Below are positions 1-7,495 of a DNA stretch of 64,000 nt, in pieces (the first letter of the stretch is position 1; the number at the start of each line of letters is the position of its first letter). The stretch spans positions 292,279-356,278 of the forward strand of contig NZ_CANKZA010000004.1 of the NCBI RefSeq assembly GCF_947488465.1, read 5' to 3'. The DNA is from an uncultured Microbacterium sp. (GTDB lineage: Bacteria > Actinomycetota > Actinomycetes > Actinomycetales > Microbacteriaceae). A program made the translations under genes and the position numbers. Below the pieces are notes generated by a model that searched no databases, was not told the DNA's origin, and worked only from the letters and a program-made list of their open reading frames with translations.

Positions 1-1
1 C

Positions 2-151
2 GCCGCGCTCAGCGGGAACCCGCCCGTGCAGGCGATCCAGCAAGAACTGGGTATCCCGCACCGCACCGCATCGGATTGGACCAAGAAGGCACGCGTAGAA
101 GGGCGCCTGGCTGGCATGAGCTACATCGTCGGCCGCCAGGCGGATGGCTAG
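2..151 (+). CDS. Partial small helix-turn-helix protein (C-terminal 49 residues)
   Basis: An open frame runs in from the left edge and stops at 149-151; no start is visible. The translation contains a compact HTH-like stretch (VQAIQQELGIPHRTASDWTK) followed by a basic tail. Its stop codon overlaps the integrase ATG at 144 by 8 bp, so the two genes are probably co-transcribed and translationally coupled. Small DNA-binding proteins just upstream of an integrase are commonly excisionases or element regulators. That role is inferred from position and fold only. Confidence 0.55.
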   Translation, partial: AALSGNPPVQAIQQELGIPHRTASDWTKKARVEGRLAGMSYIVGRQADG

Positions 152-1247
152 CATCCAGACCTACAAGACCACGCAAGGAAAGCGTTACCTCGTCCGATAC
201 AAGAAGCCGGACGGGAGCCACGGCAACAAGCGCGGCTTTCGCACCAAGCGCGACGCAGAAGAGTTCATCGCGTCCGTATCCGTAGCGATCAGCGCGAATC
301 AATACATAGACCCGCGTGATGCGAAGGTGCAGGTCGCGGAACTCGGACGAGTGTGGCTCGAGGACCAGTCGGCTGTCCTCAAACCCTCTTCCCTTCGCCC
401 GCTCGAGTCGGCGTGGAGAGTACACGTGTCTCCGCGTTGGTCTCGCATCGCCGTGGGCGACATACGCTACAGCGACGTTCGGGCCTGGGTCACAGAGCTG
501 TCGGCAACCAAGGGCGCGTCAACAGTCATTCGGTCCTACGGAATTCTCGCTGCCATCCTCGACATAGCCGTTCGCGACCGACGTATCCAGGAAAACCCTG
601 TGCGCGGGATACGTCTTCCGAAGAAGACCCCGAAGCGCCGCGTGTATCTGTCCCACCGCCAGGTGGACCTCCTCGCCAAAGAGTCGCGCTTCCCGGACTT
701 GGTGTATTTCCTCGCCTACACAGGCATGCGCTGGGGAGAAGTCACTGGACTTCGCGTGCGCGACGTTGACCTGATTCGGCGACGCGTCTTCGTTCAGGAG
801 AACGCGGTCCTGGTCGGGAGTGTCATACACGTCGGCACGCCGAAGACCCACGCTGCGAGGTCCGTCCCCTTTCCGGACTTTCTCGTTGCCCAGATCGATC
901 TCGCTATGGCGGGAAAACGCCAGGAATCGCTGCTCTTCGGCGACGGTAGCGGGCACTTGATTCGCCCGAACTCCCAGGACGGCTGGTTCGCGGCGGCTGT
1001 GCGACGCGCGATGGCGAAGGACCCTACCTTCGGACGAGTGACTCCCCATGACCTACGCCACACTGCGGCGAGCCTTGCAATCAGCGCGGGGGCGAATGTG
1101 AAAGCAGTGCAGCGGATGCTCGGGCATGCCTCGGCGGCGATGACCCTCGATACATATGCCGACCTCTTCGACGACGATCTGGATTCGGTCGCGGCGGCGC
1201 TGAGTCGCGCGCGCATGGCCGACCTGCCGCCTCGGAACCTCAGCTGA
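144..1247 (+). CDS. Tyrosine recombinase / integrase of a left-hand element
   Basis: A 367-residue site-specific recombinase of the phage-integrase family, which cuts and rejoins att sites for integration and excision. Residues 1-50 form an arm-binding, AP2-like N-terminus, about 65-155 a SAM-like core-binding domain, and about 165-350 the catalytic domain. The catalytic set is intact: Arg196 in TGMRWGE, Lys234 region, His302 and Arg305 in HDLRHT, His328 in LGHAS and nucleophile Tyr338 in LDTYADLF. The gene ends about 150 bp from the 3' end of tRNA-Ser, the usual geometry for an integrase beside its attachment site, so the element it belongs to should extend leftwards out of the window. Prophage and integrative plasmid cannot be distinguished here. 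Confidence 0.93.
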   Translation: MASIQTYKTTQGKRYLVRYKKPDGSHGNKRGFRTKRDAEEFIASVSVAISANQYIDPRDAKVQVAELGRVWLEDQSAVLKPSSLRPLESAWRVHVSPRWSRIAVGDIRYSDVRAWVTELSATKGASTVIRSYGILAAILDIAVRDRRIQENPVRGIRLPKKTPKRRVYLSHRQVDLLAKESRFPDLVYFLAYTGMRWGEVTGLRVRDVDLIRRRVFVQENAVLVGSVIHVGTPKTHAARSVPFPDFLVAQIDLAMAGKRQESLLFGDGSGHLIRPNSQDGWFAAAVRRAMAKDPTFGRVTPHDLRHTAASLAISAGANVKAVQRMLGHASAAMTLDTYADLFDDDLDSVAAALSRARMADLPPRNLS

Positions 1248-1349
1248 ACCGCCGGGGGCATGGCGCGCCCCTTGATAGGACTCGCCATGGCGCCGCCGGG
1301 CGAAGCGATTTACCCGCTCTTTACCCACTTTGACGACTGTGGAAAGGAA

Positions 1350-1392
1350 GAAGCCCCGCGATCTCAGTGTTTACAAGGGATCGCGGGGCTTC
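1350..1392. terminator. Bidirectional hairpin between integrase and tRNA-Ser
   Basis: A perfect 14-bp inverted repeat (GAAGCCCCGCGATC and its complement) with a 15-nt loop lies between the integrase (+) and tRNA-Ser (-). It would terminate transcription from both sides. U-tracts are short, so efficiency is uncertain. Confidence 0.7.
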
Positions 1393-1397
1393 GACGC

Positions 1398-1488
1398 TGG
1401 CGGTGACGGTGGGATTTGAACCCACGGTAGGGGGTTACCCTACACAACTTTTCGAGAGTTGCACCTTCGGCCGCTCGGACACGTCACC
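1398..1488 (-). tRNA. tRNA-Ser (anticodon CGA)
   Basis: Read on the minus strand, the sequence folds into a class II tRNA with a long variable arm. The acceptor stem is GGTGACG/CGTCACC with discriminator G and an encoded CCA. The anticodon stem is CAACT/AGTTG around the loop CTCGAAA, so the anticodon is CGA and reads UCG. The T-arm GGTTCAAATCC is canonical. The 3' end faces the integrase, making this tRNA the likely attachment site of the left-hand element. Confidence 0.95.
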
Positions 1489-1685
1489 GCCGTCAATCCT
1501 ACGACACGCGGGGTGATGCCGCGAACCGGGACCGCTGCCGGTGGGTTTCTGAGGAGATGACGGATGCTGAGGAGGATTCCACCGGTGTCGATCCGCAGAC
1601 GGCGCAATCTCCTCAACAACCCGCACGAGACGCCCGGATCAGCCAATCGCGCCGGGATAGCCCCGTGCGCGAGTAGCGTGACGAC

Positions 1686-3056
1686 GTGACCGAGCAGATG
1701 AACGCGCAGCAGCGACTGGTGCTCGCGGTGGCGGTCCTGGGCTCGTTCGTCGCGTTCCTCGACTCCACGATTGTGAACGTCGCGCTCCCCGCGATCTCCG
1801 AAGAACTCGGCGGCGGTCTCACCACGCAGCAGTGGACGGTGGATGCCTACCTCATCACGCTCGGCGCGCTCATCCTCGTGGCCGGCGCGGTCAGTGACGC
1901 CTACGGACGCATCCTCGTGTTGCGGATCGGTCTGATCGGCTTCGGCATCGCCTCGGTCGCGGTGGCCCTCGCTCCCGATCCGACCGTGCTCATCGTCGCG
2001 CGCGCCGTACAGGGTGCGGCCGGCGCGTTTCTCGTCCCGAGCTCGCTCGCCCTCATCACGGCAACGATGCGCGACCCGCTCCGCGCACGCGCGATCGGCA
2101 TGTGGACCGCGCTGACCACGGGCGCCACGGTCATCGGTCCGCTCATCGGCGGGCTGATGGTCGACTATCTTTCGTGGCGCTTCGCCTTCCTCATCAATGT
2201 GGTGCCGATCGCGCTCGGGCTGGTCCTCCTCGCGCGCCTGAAGCTTCCCGATGACGGCGCACACGCGAAGACGACCCGCATCGACTGGCTCGGCGCCGCG
2301 ATGTGCACGTTCGGCCTGGGCGCGGCGGTCTATGCCCTGATCGAAGAACCGAACGCGGGATGGGCGGCGCCCGAGATCTGGATGCCGGGGATCGCCGGCA
2401 TCCTGTTGCTCGTCGCCTTCGGCTGGCGTCAACGCACCGTCTCTCACCCGATCCTCCCGCCCGCACTCTTCCGCCATCGCAACTTCAGCGCCGGCAACAT
2501 CTCGACCCTGTTCGTCTACGCCGCACTGTCGCTGAACGGTTTCGTCCTCGCCGTCTACCTCCAGCAGGGCGCCGGACTCTCGGCGACGCTGGCCGGGCTC
2601 GCGAGCCTGCCCATCACGCTCCTGATGATCGCGCTGAGCTCGCGCGCCGGCACCCTCGCCGGCCGCTGGGGTCCGCGCATCTTCATGACGGCGGGTCCGC
2701 TGATCATGTCGGCGGGCACCCTCCTTCTCCTCACGGTCTCGGCCGATTTCGACTACTGGTGGCAGGTGCTGCCGTTCATGCTCCTGTTCGGCCTGGGCCT
2801 TGCCGTGACGGTGTCGCCGCTCACATCGGCGATCCTCGGGGCGGCTGACCCCGCCCAGGCGGGCATCGCCTCGGCGGTCAACAATGCGGTGGCGCGCGTC
2901 GCCGGGCTCCTGCCGATCGCGGCACTGGCCTCGATCACGGGCGGCGCGCTCGACCTGGACGGCTTCCACCGGGCGGCCATCGTGACCGCGATCCTGCTCG
3001 CCGTCGGCGGGGTGGTCGCGCTCGTCGGCATTCGCAACCCGCCGACTGTCCAGTGA
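1686..3056 (+). CDS. MFS drug-efflux transporter, DHA2-like
   Basis: A 456-residue multi-pass membrane protein of the major facilitator superfamily, expected to export drugs or other small molecules by proton antiport. The N-terminus carries LDSTIVNVALPAI (about residues 25-37), the helix-1 signature of the EmrB/QacA (DHA2) branch. The motif-A-like loop DAYGRILVLRIG follows, and then hydrophobic segments consistent with 12-14 helices. The GTG at 1686 is used; MTEQMNAQQR precedes the first helix. It stands alone between tRNA-Ser and ldh. The substrate cannot be read from the sequence. Confidence 0.85.
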   Translation: MTEQMNAQQRLVLAVAVLGSFVAFLDSTIVNVALPAISEELGGGLTTQQWTVDAYLITLGALILVAGAVSDAYGRILVLRIGLIGFGIASVAVALAPDPTVLIVARAVQGAAGAFLVPSSLALITATMRDPLRARAIGMWTALTTGATVIGPLIGGLMVDYLSWRFAFLINVVPIALGLVLLARLKLPDDGAHAKTTRIDWLGAAMCTFGLGAAVYALIEEPNAGWAAPEIWMPGIAGILLLVAFGWRQRTVSHPILPPALFRHRNFSAGNISTLFVYAALSLNGFVLAVYLQQGAGLSATLAGLASLPITLLMIALSSRAGTLAGRWGPRIFMTAGPLIMSAGTLLLLTVSADFDYWWQVLPFMLLFGLGLAVTVSPLTSAILGAADPAQAGIASAVNNAVARVAGLLPIAALASITGGALDLDGFHRAAIVTAILLAVGGVVALVGIRNPPTVQ

Positions 3057-3153
3057 GGCCCTGCTGAGCTGTAGACAGCGCCGCACGATCACGAGGCGCC
3101 ACCTCGACCGTTTGGCGGTAGCCCCGGCATCCGGTCACTGCCAGACTGGGCGT

Positions 3154-4107
3154 ATGAGCGTGATCGAGAATTCCAAACTCACTGTCGTCGGCGCGGGTGC
3201 GGTCGGATCTTCCGTCGCATACGCCGCCCTGATCCGCGGCTCCGCCCGCCACGTCGCCCTGTACGACATCGCCGCGGAGAAGACCGAGGCCGAGGTGCTC
3301 GACCTCGCCCACGGCGCCCAGTTCACCGGATCGAGCGACATCATCGGTGGCGCCGATATTTCGGTCGCGGCCGGCTCACACGTCGTCGTGATCACCGCGG
3401 GCGCCAAGCAGCGCCCCGGCCAGACACGCATCGAGCTCGCCGGCGTCAACGCCAACATCCTGAAGTCGATGATGCCGCAGCTCCTCGAAGTCGCACCGGA
3501 CGCCGTCTACGTCATCGTGACGAACCCGTGCGACGTGCTCACGGTGCTCGCACAGGAGAACACTGGCCTGCCGTCGGAGCGCATCTTCGCTTCCGGCACG
3601 GTGCTGGACACCTCCCGCCTGCGCTGGAAGATCGCGCAGCGCGCAGGGGTCTCGATCGCGAGCGTGCACGCTTACATCGTCGGCGAGCACGGCGACACCG
3701 AATTCCCCCTGTGGTCGCACGCGACGATCGGCACGGTCCCGATCCTCGACTGGCAGCCCCTCGACGGACAGCCAAAGTTCACAGTTGCCGAACTCGACCA
3801 GATCGCGGTCGATGTGCGCGATGCCGCGTACAAGGTGATCCAGGGCAAGGGTGCGACCAACTATGCGATCGGCCTGTCGAGTGCGCGCATCGTCGAGGCG
3901 ATCCTCAACGACGAGCACACGGTCATGCCGGTCTCGACAGTGCTACAGGACTTCCACGGCGTGAACGGTGTCGCCCTGTCGGTGCCCTCGGTCGTCAGCA
4001 ATCGTGGCGCGGTACCGATCCGCGAGACCACCTTCTCGGAGCACGAGCTCGGCCTCTTCCGACACTCGGCCGAGGCTCTCCGCGAGGTCGCCGACTCCCT
4101 GCGCTGA
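3154..4107 (+). CDS. ldh: L-lactate dehydrogenase
   Basis: A 317-residue NAD-dependent oxidoreductase that interconverts pyruvate and L-lactate. The Rossmann motif VVGAGAVGSS is at residues 11-20. NPCDVLT (124-130), LDTSRLR (151-157) and the catalytic His179 in VGEHGDTEFP are all present. Gln86 in KQRPGQTR is the residue type that selects pyruvate over oxaloacetate, favouring lactate over malate dehydrogenase. The ATG at 3154 was chosen because the preceding in-frame residues do not resemble the family and the protein then has normal length. The gene is monocistronic. Confidence 0.93.
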   Translation: MSVIENSKLTVVGAGAVGSSVAYAALIRGSARHVALYDIAAEKTEAEVLDLAHGAQFTGSSDIIGGADISVAAGSHVVVITAGAKQRPGQTRIELAGVNANILKSMMPQLLEVAPDAVYVIVTNPCDVLTVLAQENTGLPSERIFASGTVLDTSRLRWKIAQRAGVSIASVHAYIVGEHGDTEFPLWSHATIGTVPILDWQPLDGQPKFTVAELDQIAVDVRDAAYKVIQGKGATNYAIGLSSARIVEAILNDEHTVMPVSTVLQDFHGVNGVALSVPSVVSNRGAVPIRETTFSEHELGLFRHSAEALREVADSLR

Positions 4108-4156
4108 CCCCCGCTCGAGCGGGCCGGGTGTCGGTGGGCGCGGCTAGCCTGAAGAC

Positions 4157-5515
4157 ATGGCATCCAAGCGCGCGACCACCACGACCGCGTTCCGGTGCAC
4201 GGAGTGCGGCTGGACCGCCGCGAAATGGGTCGGCCGGTGCGGCGAGTGCCAGCAGTGGGGCAGCGTCGTCGAAGCGGCGACCCAGACCGGCATCGTCCAG
4301 AACGTCGCCGCGATCAGCCCGATCCGCTCGGCGGTTCCGATCACCCAGGTCGACACGGCCGACACGCCCCGACGCACGAGCGGCGTCGGAGAGTTCGACC
4401 GCGTGCTCGGCGGCGGCATCGTCCCGGGCGCCGCGATCCTGCTCTCCGGTGAGCCGGGCGTGGGCAAGTCGACACTCCTGCTCGAAGTCGCCGCGCAGAG
4501 CGCGCGGGCCGGGCGGCGCGTGCTCTACGTCAGCGCCGAAGAGTCGCTCGGCCAAGTGCGCCTGCGCGCCGAGCGCACGGCCGCTCTTCACGACGAATTG
4601 TTCCTCGCGAGCGAGACCGATCTCGCCACCGTTCTCGGCCACATCGACGAGTGCGCGCCTGACCTGCTCATCGTCGACTCCGTCCAGACGGTCTCGTCAT
4701 CCCTGATCGACGGCGCCGCCGGCCAGCCCGCGCAGGTGCGTGAAGTCGCCTCCACACTCATCCGCGTCGCGAAAGCACGCGATCTGCCGGTCATCATCGT
4801 CGGACACGTCACGAAAGACGGCTCGATCGCGGGCCCCCGCATCCTCGAGCACCTCGTCGACGTCGTCTGCCACTTCGAGGGCGACCGCCAAACGTCGCTG
4901 CGATTCGTCCGTGCGCTGAAGAACCGTTTCGGCGCGACGGATGAAGTCGGATGCTTCGACATGACCGGTGCCGGCATTGCCGAAGTCCCCGACCCCAGCG
5001 CCCTCTTTCTCGGCCACGGATCCCGGCAGCCCGGCACCTGCGTGACGATCGCCCTCGAGGGGCGGCGCGCTCTCCCGGTCGAGGTCCAGGCGCTGACGTT
5101 GCCGGCATCCGGACCGAACCCCCGCCGTATCGTCAGCGGAGTCGACGGTGCACGCGTGGCGATGGTGCTCGCGGTGCTCGAAAAGCGCGCGCGCGTCAAA
5201 ACCTCGGATCAAGACGTCTACGTGTCGACCGTCGGCGGCGTGCGCCTGATCGAGCCGGCCGCCGACCTCGCAATCGCCCTCGCCGTCGCGAGCGCCATCA
5301 CGGGGCGACGCAACCCGGCAGGGGCCGTCGCGATCGGTGAGCTGAGCCTGGCGGGCGAGATCCGCGCTGTCACACAGCATGCGCAGCGCAGATCCGAAGC
5401 GGCCCGCCTCGGCTATCGGACGGTCGTCGACACCGCCTCGCGTGAACTCGCGACGGCGTGGCGTGAGCTCGCCGGCGCACACCGGGTCGACCCGGGCGAC
5501 GCGCCGACGTTCTGA
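4157..5515 (+). CDS. radA: DNA repair protein RadA (Sms)
   Basis: A 452-residue ATPase involved in processing recombination intermediates and branch migration. It has an N-terminal C4 zinc finger (Cys14, Cys17, Cys28, Cys31), a RecA-like ATPase with Walker A GEPGVGKST at about residues 98-106, the RadA-specific KNRFG motif near residue 255, and a C-terminal Lon-protease-like domain. Length and domain order are typical. It starts 49 bp after ldh and converges with the next gene with only 7 bp between the two stops. Confidence 0.96.
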   Translation: MASKRATTTTAFRCTECGWTAAKWVGRCGECQQWGSVVEAATQTGIVQNVAAISPIRSAVPITQVDTADTPRRTSGVGEFDRVLGGGIVPGAAILLSGEPGVGKSTLLLEVAAQSARAGRRVLYVSAEESLGQVRLRAERTAALHDELFLASETDLATVLGHIDECAPDLLIVDSVQTVSSSLIDGAAGQPAQVREVASTLIRVAKARDLPVIIVGHVTKDGSIAGPRILEHLVDVVCHFEGDRQTSLRFVRALKNRFGATDEVGCFDMTGAGIAEVPDPSALFLGHGSRQPGTCVTIALEGRRALPVEVQALTLPASGPNPRRIVSGVDGARVAMVLAVLEKRARVKTSDQDVYVSTVGGVRLIEPAADLAIALAVASAITGRRNPAGAVAIGELSLAGEIRAVTQHAQRRSEAARLGYRTVVDTASRELATAWRELAGAHRVDPGDAPTF

Positions 5516-5522
5516 GCGTCCG

Positions 5523-5924
5523 CTACGCGTCGAGCGCGGCGATCAGGTCCGCGGGCGTCGCCTGGAGCGGATGCGGCCCGGCGATGTCGAAGAACACCGT
5601 CGTGATCTCCTCCGCGTGTGCGCCGAGAAACGCACGCAACCACGCCGGCGACTGCAACGCGACCGCGGGCGGCAACGCCGCAGGCTTGTGCGCCGCATCA
5701 CTGAACAGCAGCAGGGCAAGATCGCCCGACGCCGGATCGCGATACGTCCACACCTCGCCGCTGTCGAGCGGGTTGTCGCGCTGACCGGGCTTCATCAGCG
5801 GGACCACCGTCGGCCCGTGGCGGAGCGCGAACGCGAGCGCGGCCATGTCCTGCGTCTGGAGAGCGTCCGCCAGCTGCGTGTTCCGGAACTCCAGCGGGGG
5901 TTTCGCGCGCTTCTTTCCGGCCAT
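5523..5924 (-). CDS. SseB-like domain protein
   Basis: A 133-residue cytoplasmic protein. The central part (LADALQTQDMAALAFALRHG, then VPLMKPG and SGEVWTYRDPASGDLALLLFSD) resembles the SseB N-terminal domain found in actinobacterial proteins of unknown function. The ATG at 5922-5924 is preferred over a TTG seven codons upstream. No catalytic residues are recognisable. It ends almost on top of radA from the opposite strand. Confidence 0.6.
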   Translation of the reverse strand: MAGKKRAKPPLEFRNTQLADALQTQDMAALAFALRHGPTVVPLMKPGQRDNPLDSGEVWTYRDPASGDLALLLFSDAAHKPAALPPAVALQSPAWLRAFLGAHAEEITTVFFDIAGPHPLQATPADLIAALDA

Positions 5925-5949
5925 GACGACAACTCTAGAAGACAAGAAG

Positions 5950-5997
5950 GGGCCCTCTCGATTTCCTCATTGGGGACTGCGGTAATCGAAAGGGCCC
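5950..5997 (-). terminator. Intrinsic terminator for leftward transcripts
   Basis: A 14-bp stem with one mismatch (GGGCCC plus TCGATT arms, 20-nt loop) is followed on the minus strand by a pyrimidine tract CTTCTTGTCTTC. It would end leftward transcription from the gene at 6174-6833 or from an RNA in the 6000-6170 gap. No coding frame was found in 5998-6173. Confidence 0.6.
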
Positions 5998-6173
5998 ATC
6001 GCTCACCGGGGCGAAAGATTTCGTCTGGCCACTGGGGGTTGGCTTCGACCGACCGTTGCTGGGGACAACGGGGACCGCCACCGGGAACTACCTACAAGGG
6101 TACGCACCCCGAGGCCTGGTCGTCTGCCCAAAACCCCAGATAACTCATGAGAATGTTCTCAGGAAGGTCGAGG

Positions 6174-6833
6174 TCACCGCAGTTCGAACGCCTTCGTGTC
6201 CGCTGCTTCGATTCCACCGATCGACACCGACAGATGAAAGTAGCCCGCCGGCGCCTGCGGGCGGGACCCCGCGCAGGTCTCGGTCGACGACCGGGTGCGG
6301 TCCCATTCCAGCGGCGTCACGCTCGAGACGGTCTGCCCGGCATCCAACTGAACCACCTGATCACTCGACTCGGCCTGGCAATCGGTCGAGCGCCACCAGA
6401 TGTCCGGGCCGCTGGAGATCTCGAACTTCTGTGTCGCGGTCCCGACGTTGATGAGGCACGGACTGTCGGAGTCGTTGGAGAGCGTGATCGACAGCTTCGG
6501 TAGCTCGCCACCTCCGTACGAGTCCTTGTCGGTGACGGCAAGCACGGTGATGTTCGAGGTCGAACAGGCCTCGATGGCAGCATCGGTGGCCGATTCCGTC
6601 GGTTCCGGTGCGGTGGATGCCGGTGTCTCGGTCGGCGACGGCGTGACCGCGGGGCTGGTCGCGACGGGCGAGCTCGTCGGGCTCGCGGACGCAGCCGGTG
6701 CCACGATCCCCCGCCAGGGCTGCCAGATCACCAGCGCGACGACGCCCGCGACGACGAGCAACGCCACCACCACCACGACCAGCCTGCGGCGACGGTAGAC
6801 GGCGGGCGACGGCCGACGAGAGGGAGTGCTCAC
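6174..6833 (-). CDS. Membrane-anchored extracytoplasmic protein, DUF4232-like
   Basis: A 219-residue protein with a basic N-terminus, a single transmembrane helix at about residues 18-40 (LVVVVVALLVVAGVVALVIW), a Ser/Thr/Pro/Ala-rich linker to about residue 88, and an extracytoplasmic beta-type domain with paired cysteines. The Ser/Thr-rich linker and the terminal domain are typical of actinobacterial surface proteins of unknown function. The start is GTG at 6833. It precedes the SseB-like gene on the same strand, but a hairpin separates them. Confidence 0.6.
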   Translation of the reverse strand: MSTPSRRPSPAVYRRRRLVVVVVALLVVAGVVALVIWQPWRGIVAPAASASPTSSPVATSPAVTPSPTETPASTAPEPTESATDAAIEACSTSNITVLAVTDKDSYGGGELPKLSITLSNDSDSPCLINVGTATQKFEISSGPDIWWRSTDCQAESSDQVVQLDAGQTVSSVTPLEWDRTRSSTETCAGSRPQAPAGYFHLSVSIGGIEAADTKAFELR

Positions 6834-6842
6834 GAAACCAGG

Positions 6843-7400
6843 CTATGCGCCGGCATCCGCCGATGCGTCAGGACGCGCCTGCAGGCTCTTCAGCATGCGG
6901 GTATTGCCCAGGGTGTTGGGCTTGACGTGCGCGAGGTCGAGGAACTCCGCGACGCCCTCGTCGGGGCTGCGGAGGAGCTGCGAGTAGACATCCGGATCGA
7001 CGACTTGCTCCCCGATCGGCGCGAACCCGCGGCGGGTGAAGAAGTCGACCTCGAATGTGAGACAGAAAAGGCGGCTGAGCCCCAGCTCGTGCGCGTGTTC
7101 TTCGAGCGTGTCGACGATCGCGCCACCCACGCCGTGGTGCAGCCAGTCTTCGGCGACGATCAGCGTGCGCACCTCACCGAGGTCTTCCCAGATGACGTGC
7201 AACGCGCCGCACCCGATGAGGCGTCCCCGCGCCTCGGCGACGACGAACTCCTGAACGGATTCGAACAGTGTCACGACCTCTTTGCCGAGCAAAATGCGCC
7301 GTTGTACCCACGGGTCGAGGAGCTCGAGGATGCCACGTACATCAGCCGTTCGTGCGGGTCTCACCCGGAAGAGCGGGTCGGCGGAGTGCGAGGGCGTCAC
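6843..7400 (-). CDS. Amino-acid N-acetyltransferase (GNAT, ArgA-like)
   Basis: A 185-residue GNAT enzyme. The sequence VRPARTADVRGILELLDPWV followed by LGKEVVTLFESVQEFVVAEA matches the short ArgA-type N-acetylglutamate synthase found in actinobacteria. It would make N-acetylglutamate, the first committed step of arginine biosynthesis, from glutamate and acetyl-CoA. The acetyl-CoA loop region (DWLHHGVGGAIVDTLEEHA) and the LFCLTFEVDFFTRRGF segment are also present. The assignment is by sequence resemblance. A related GNAT of other specificity is the alternative. Confidence 0.75.
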   Translation of the reverse strand: MTPSHSADPLFRVRPARTADVRGILELLDPWVQRRILLGKEVVTLFESVQEFVVAEARGRLIGCGALHVIWEDLGEVRTLIVAEDWLHHGVGGAIVDTLEEHAHELGLSRLFCLTFEVDFFTRRGFAPIGEQVVDPDVYSQLLRSPDEGVAEFLDLAHVKPNTLGNTRMLKSLQARPDASADAGA

Positions 7401-7495
7401 CGCACCACTGTATTGCGCGTCCCGCCACCCCGCACGAACGCAGGGATAGTGTTACCTGTAACCCGCCCGCAACAGGGCTCGACCAAGCTGGGGCA

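Noticed and set aside
1440..3092. 550-codon minus-strand open frame over the MFS gene
   Set aside because: Arg/Glu/Asp-rich translation with no family features; antisense shadow of a clear transporter in high-GC DNA.
5940..6173. Possible 6C-type actinobacterial RNA
   Set aside because: Hairpins with six or more C residues in the loops are not present on either strand.
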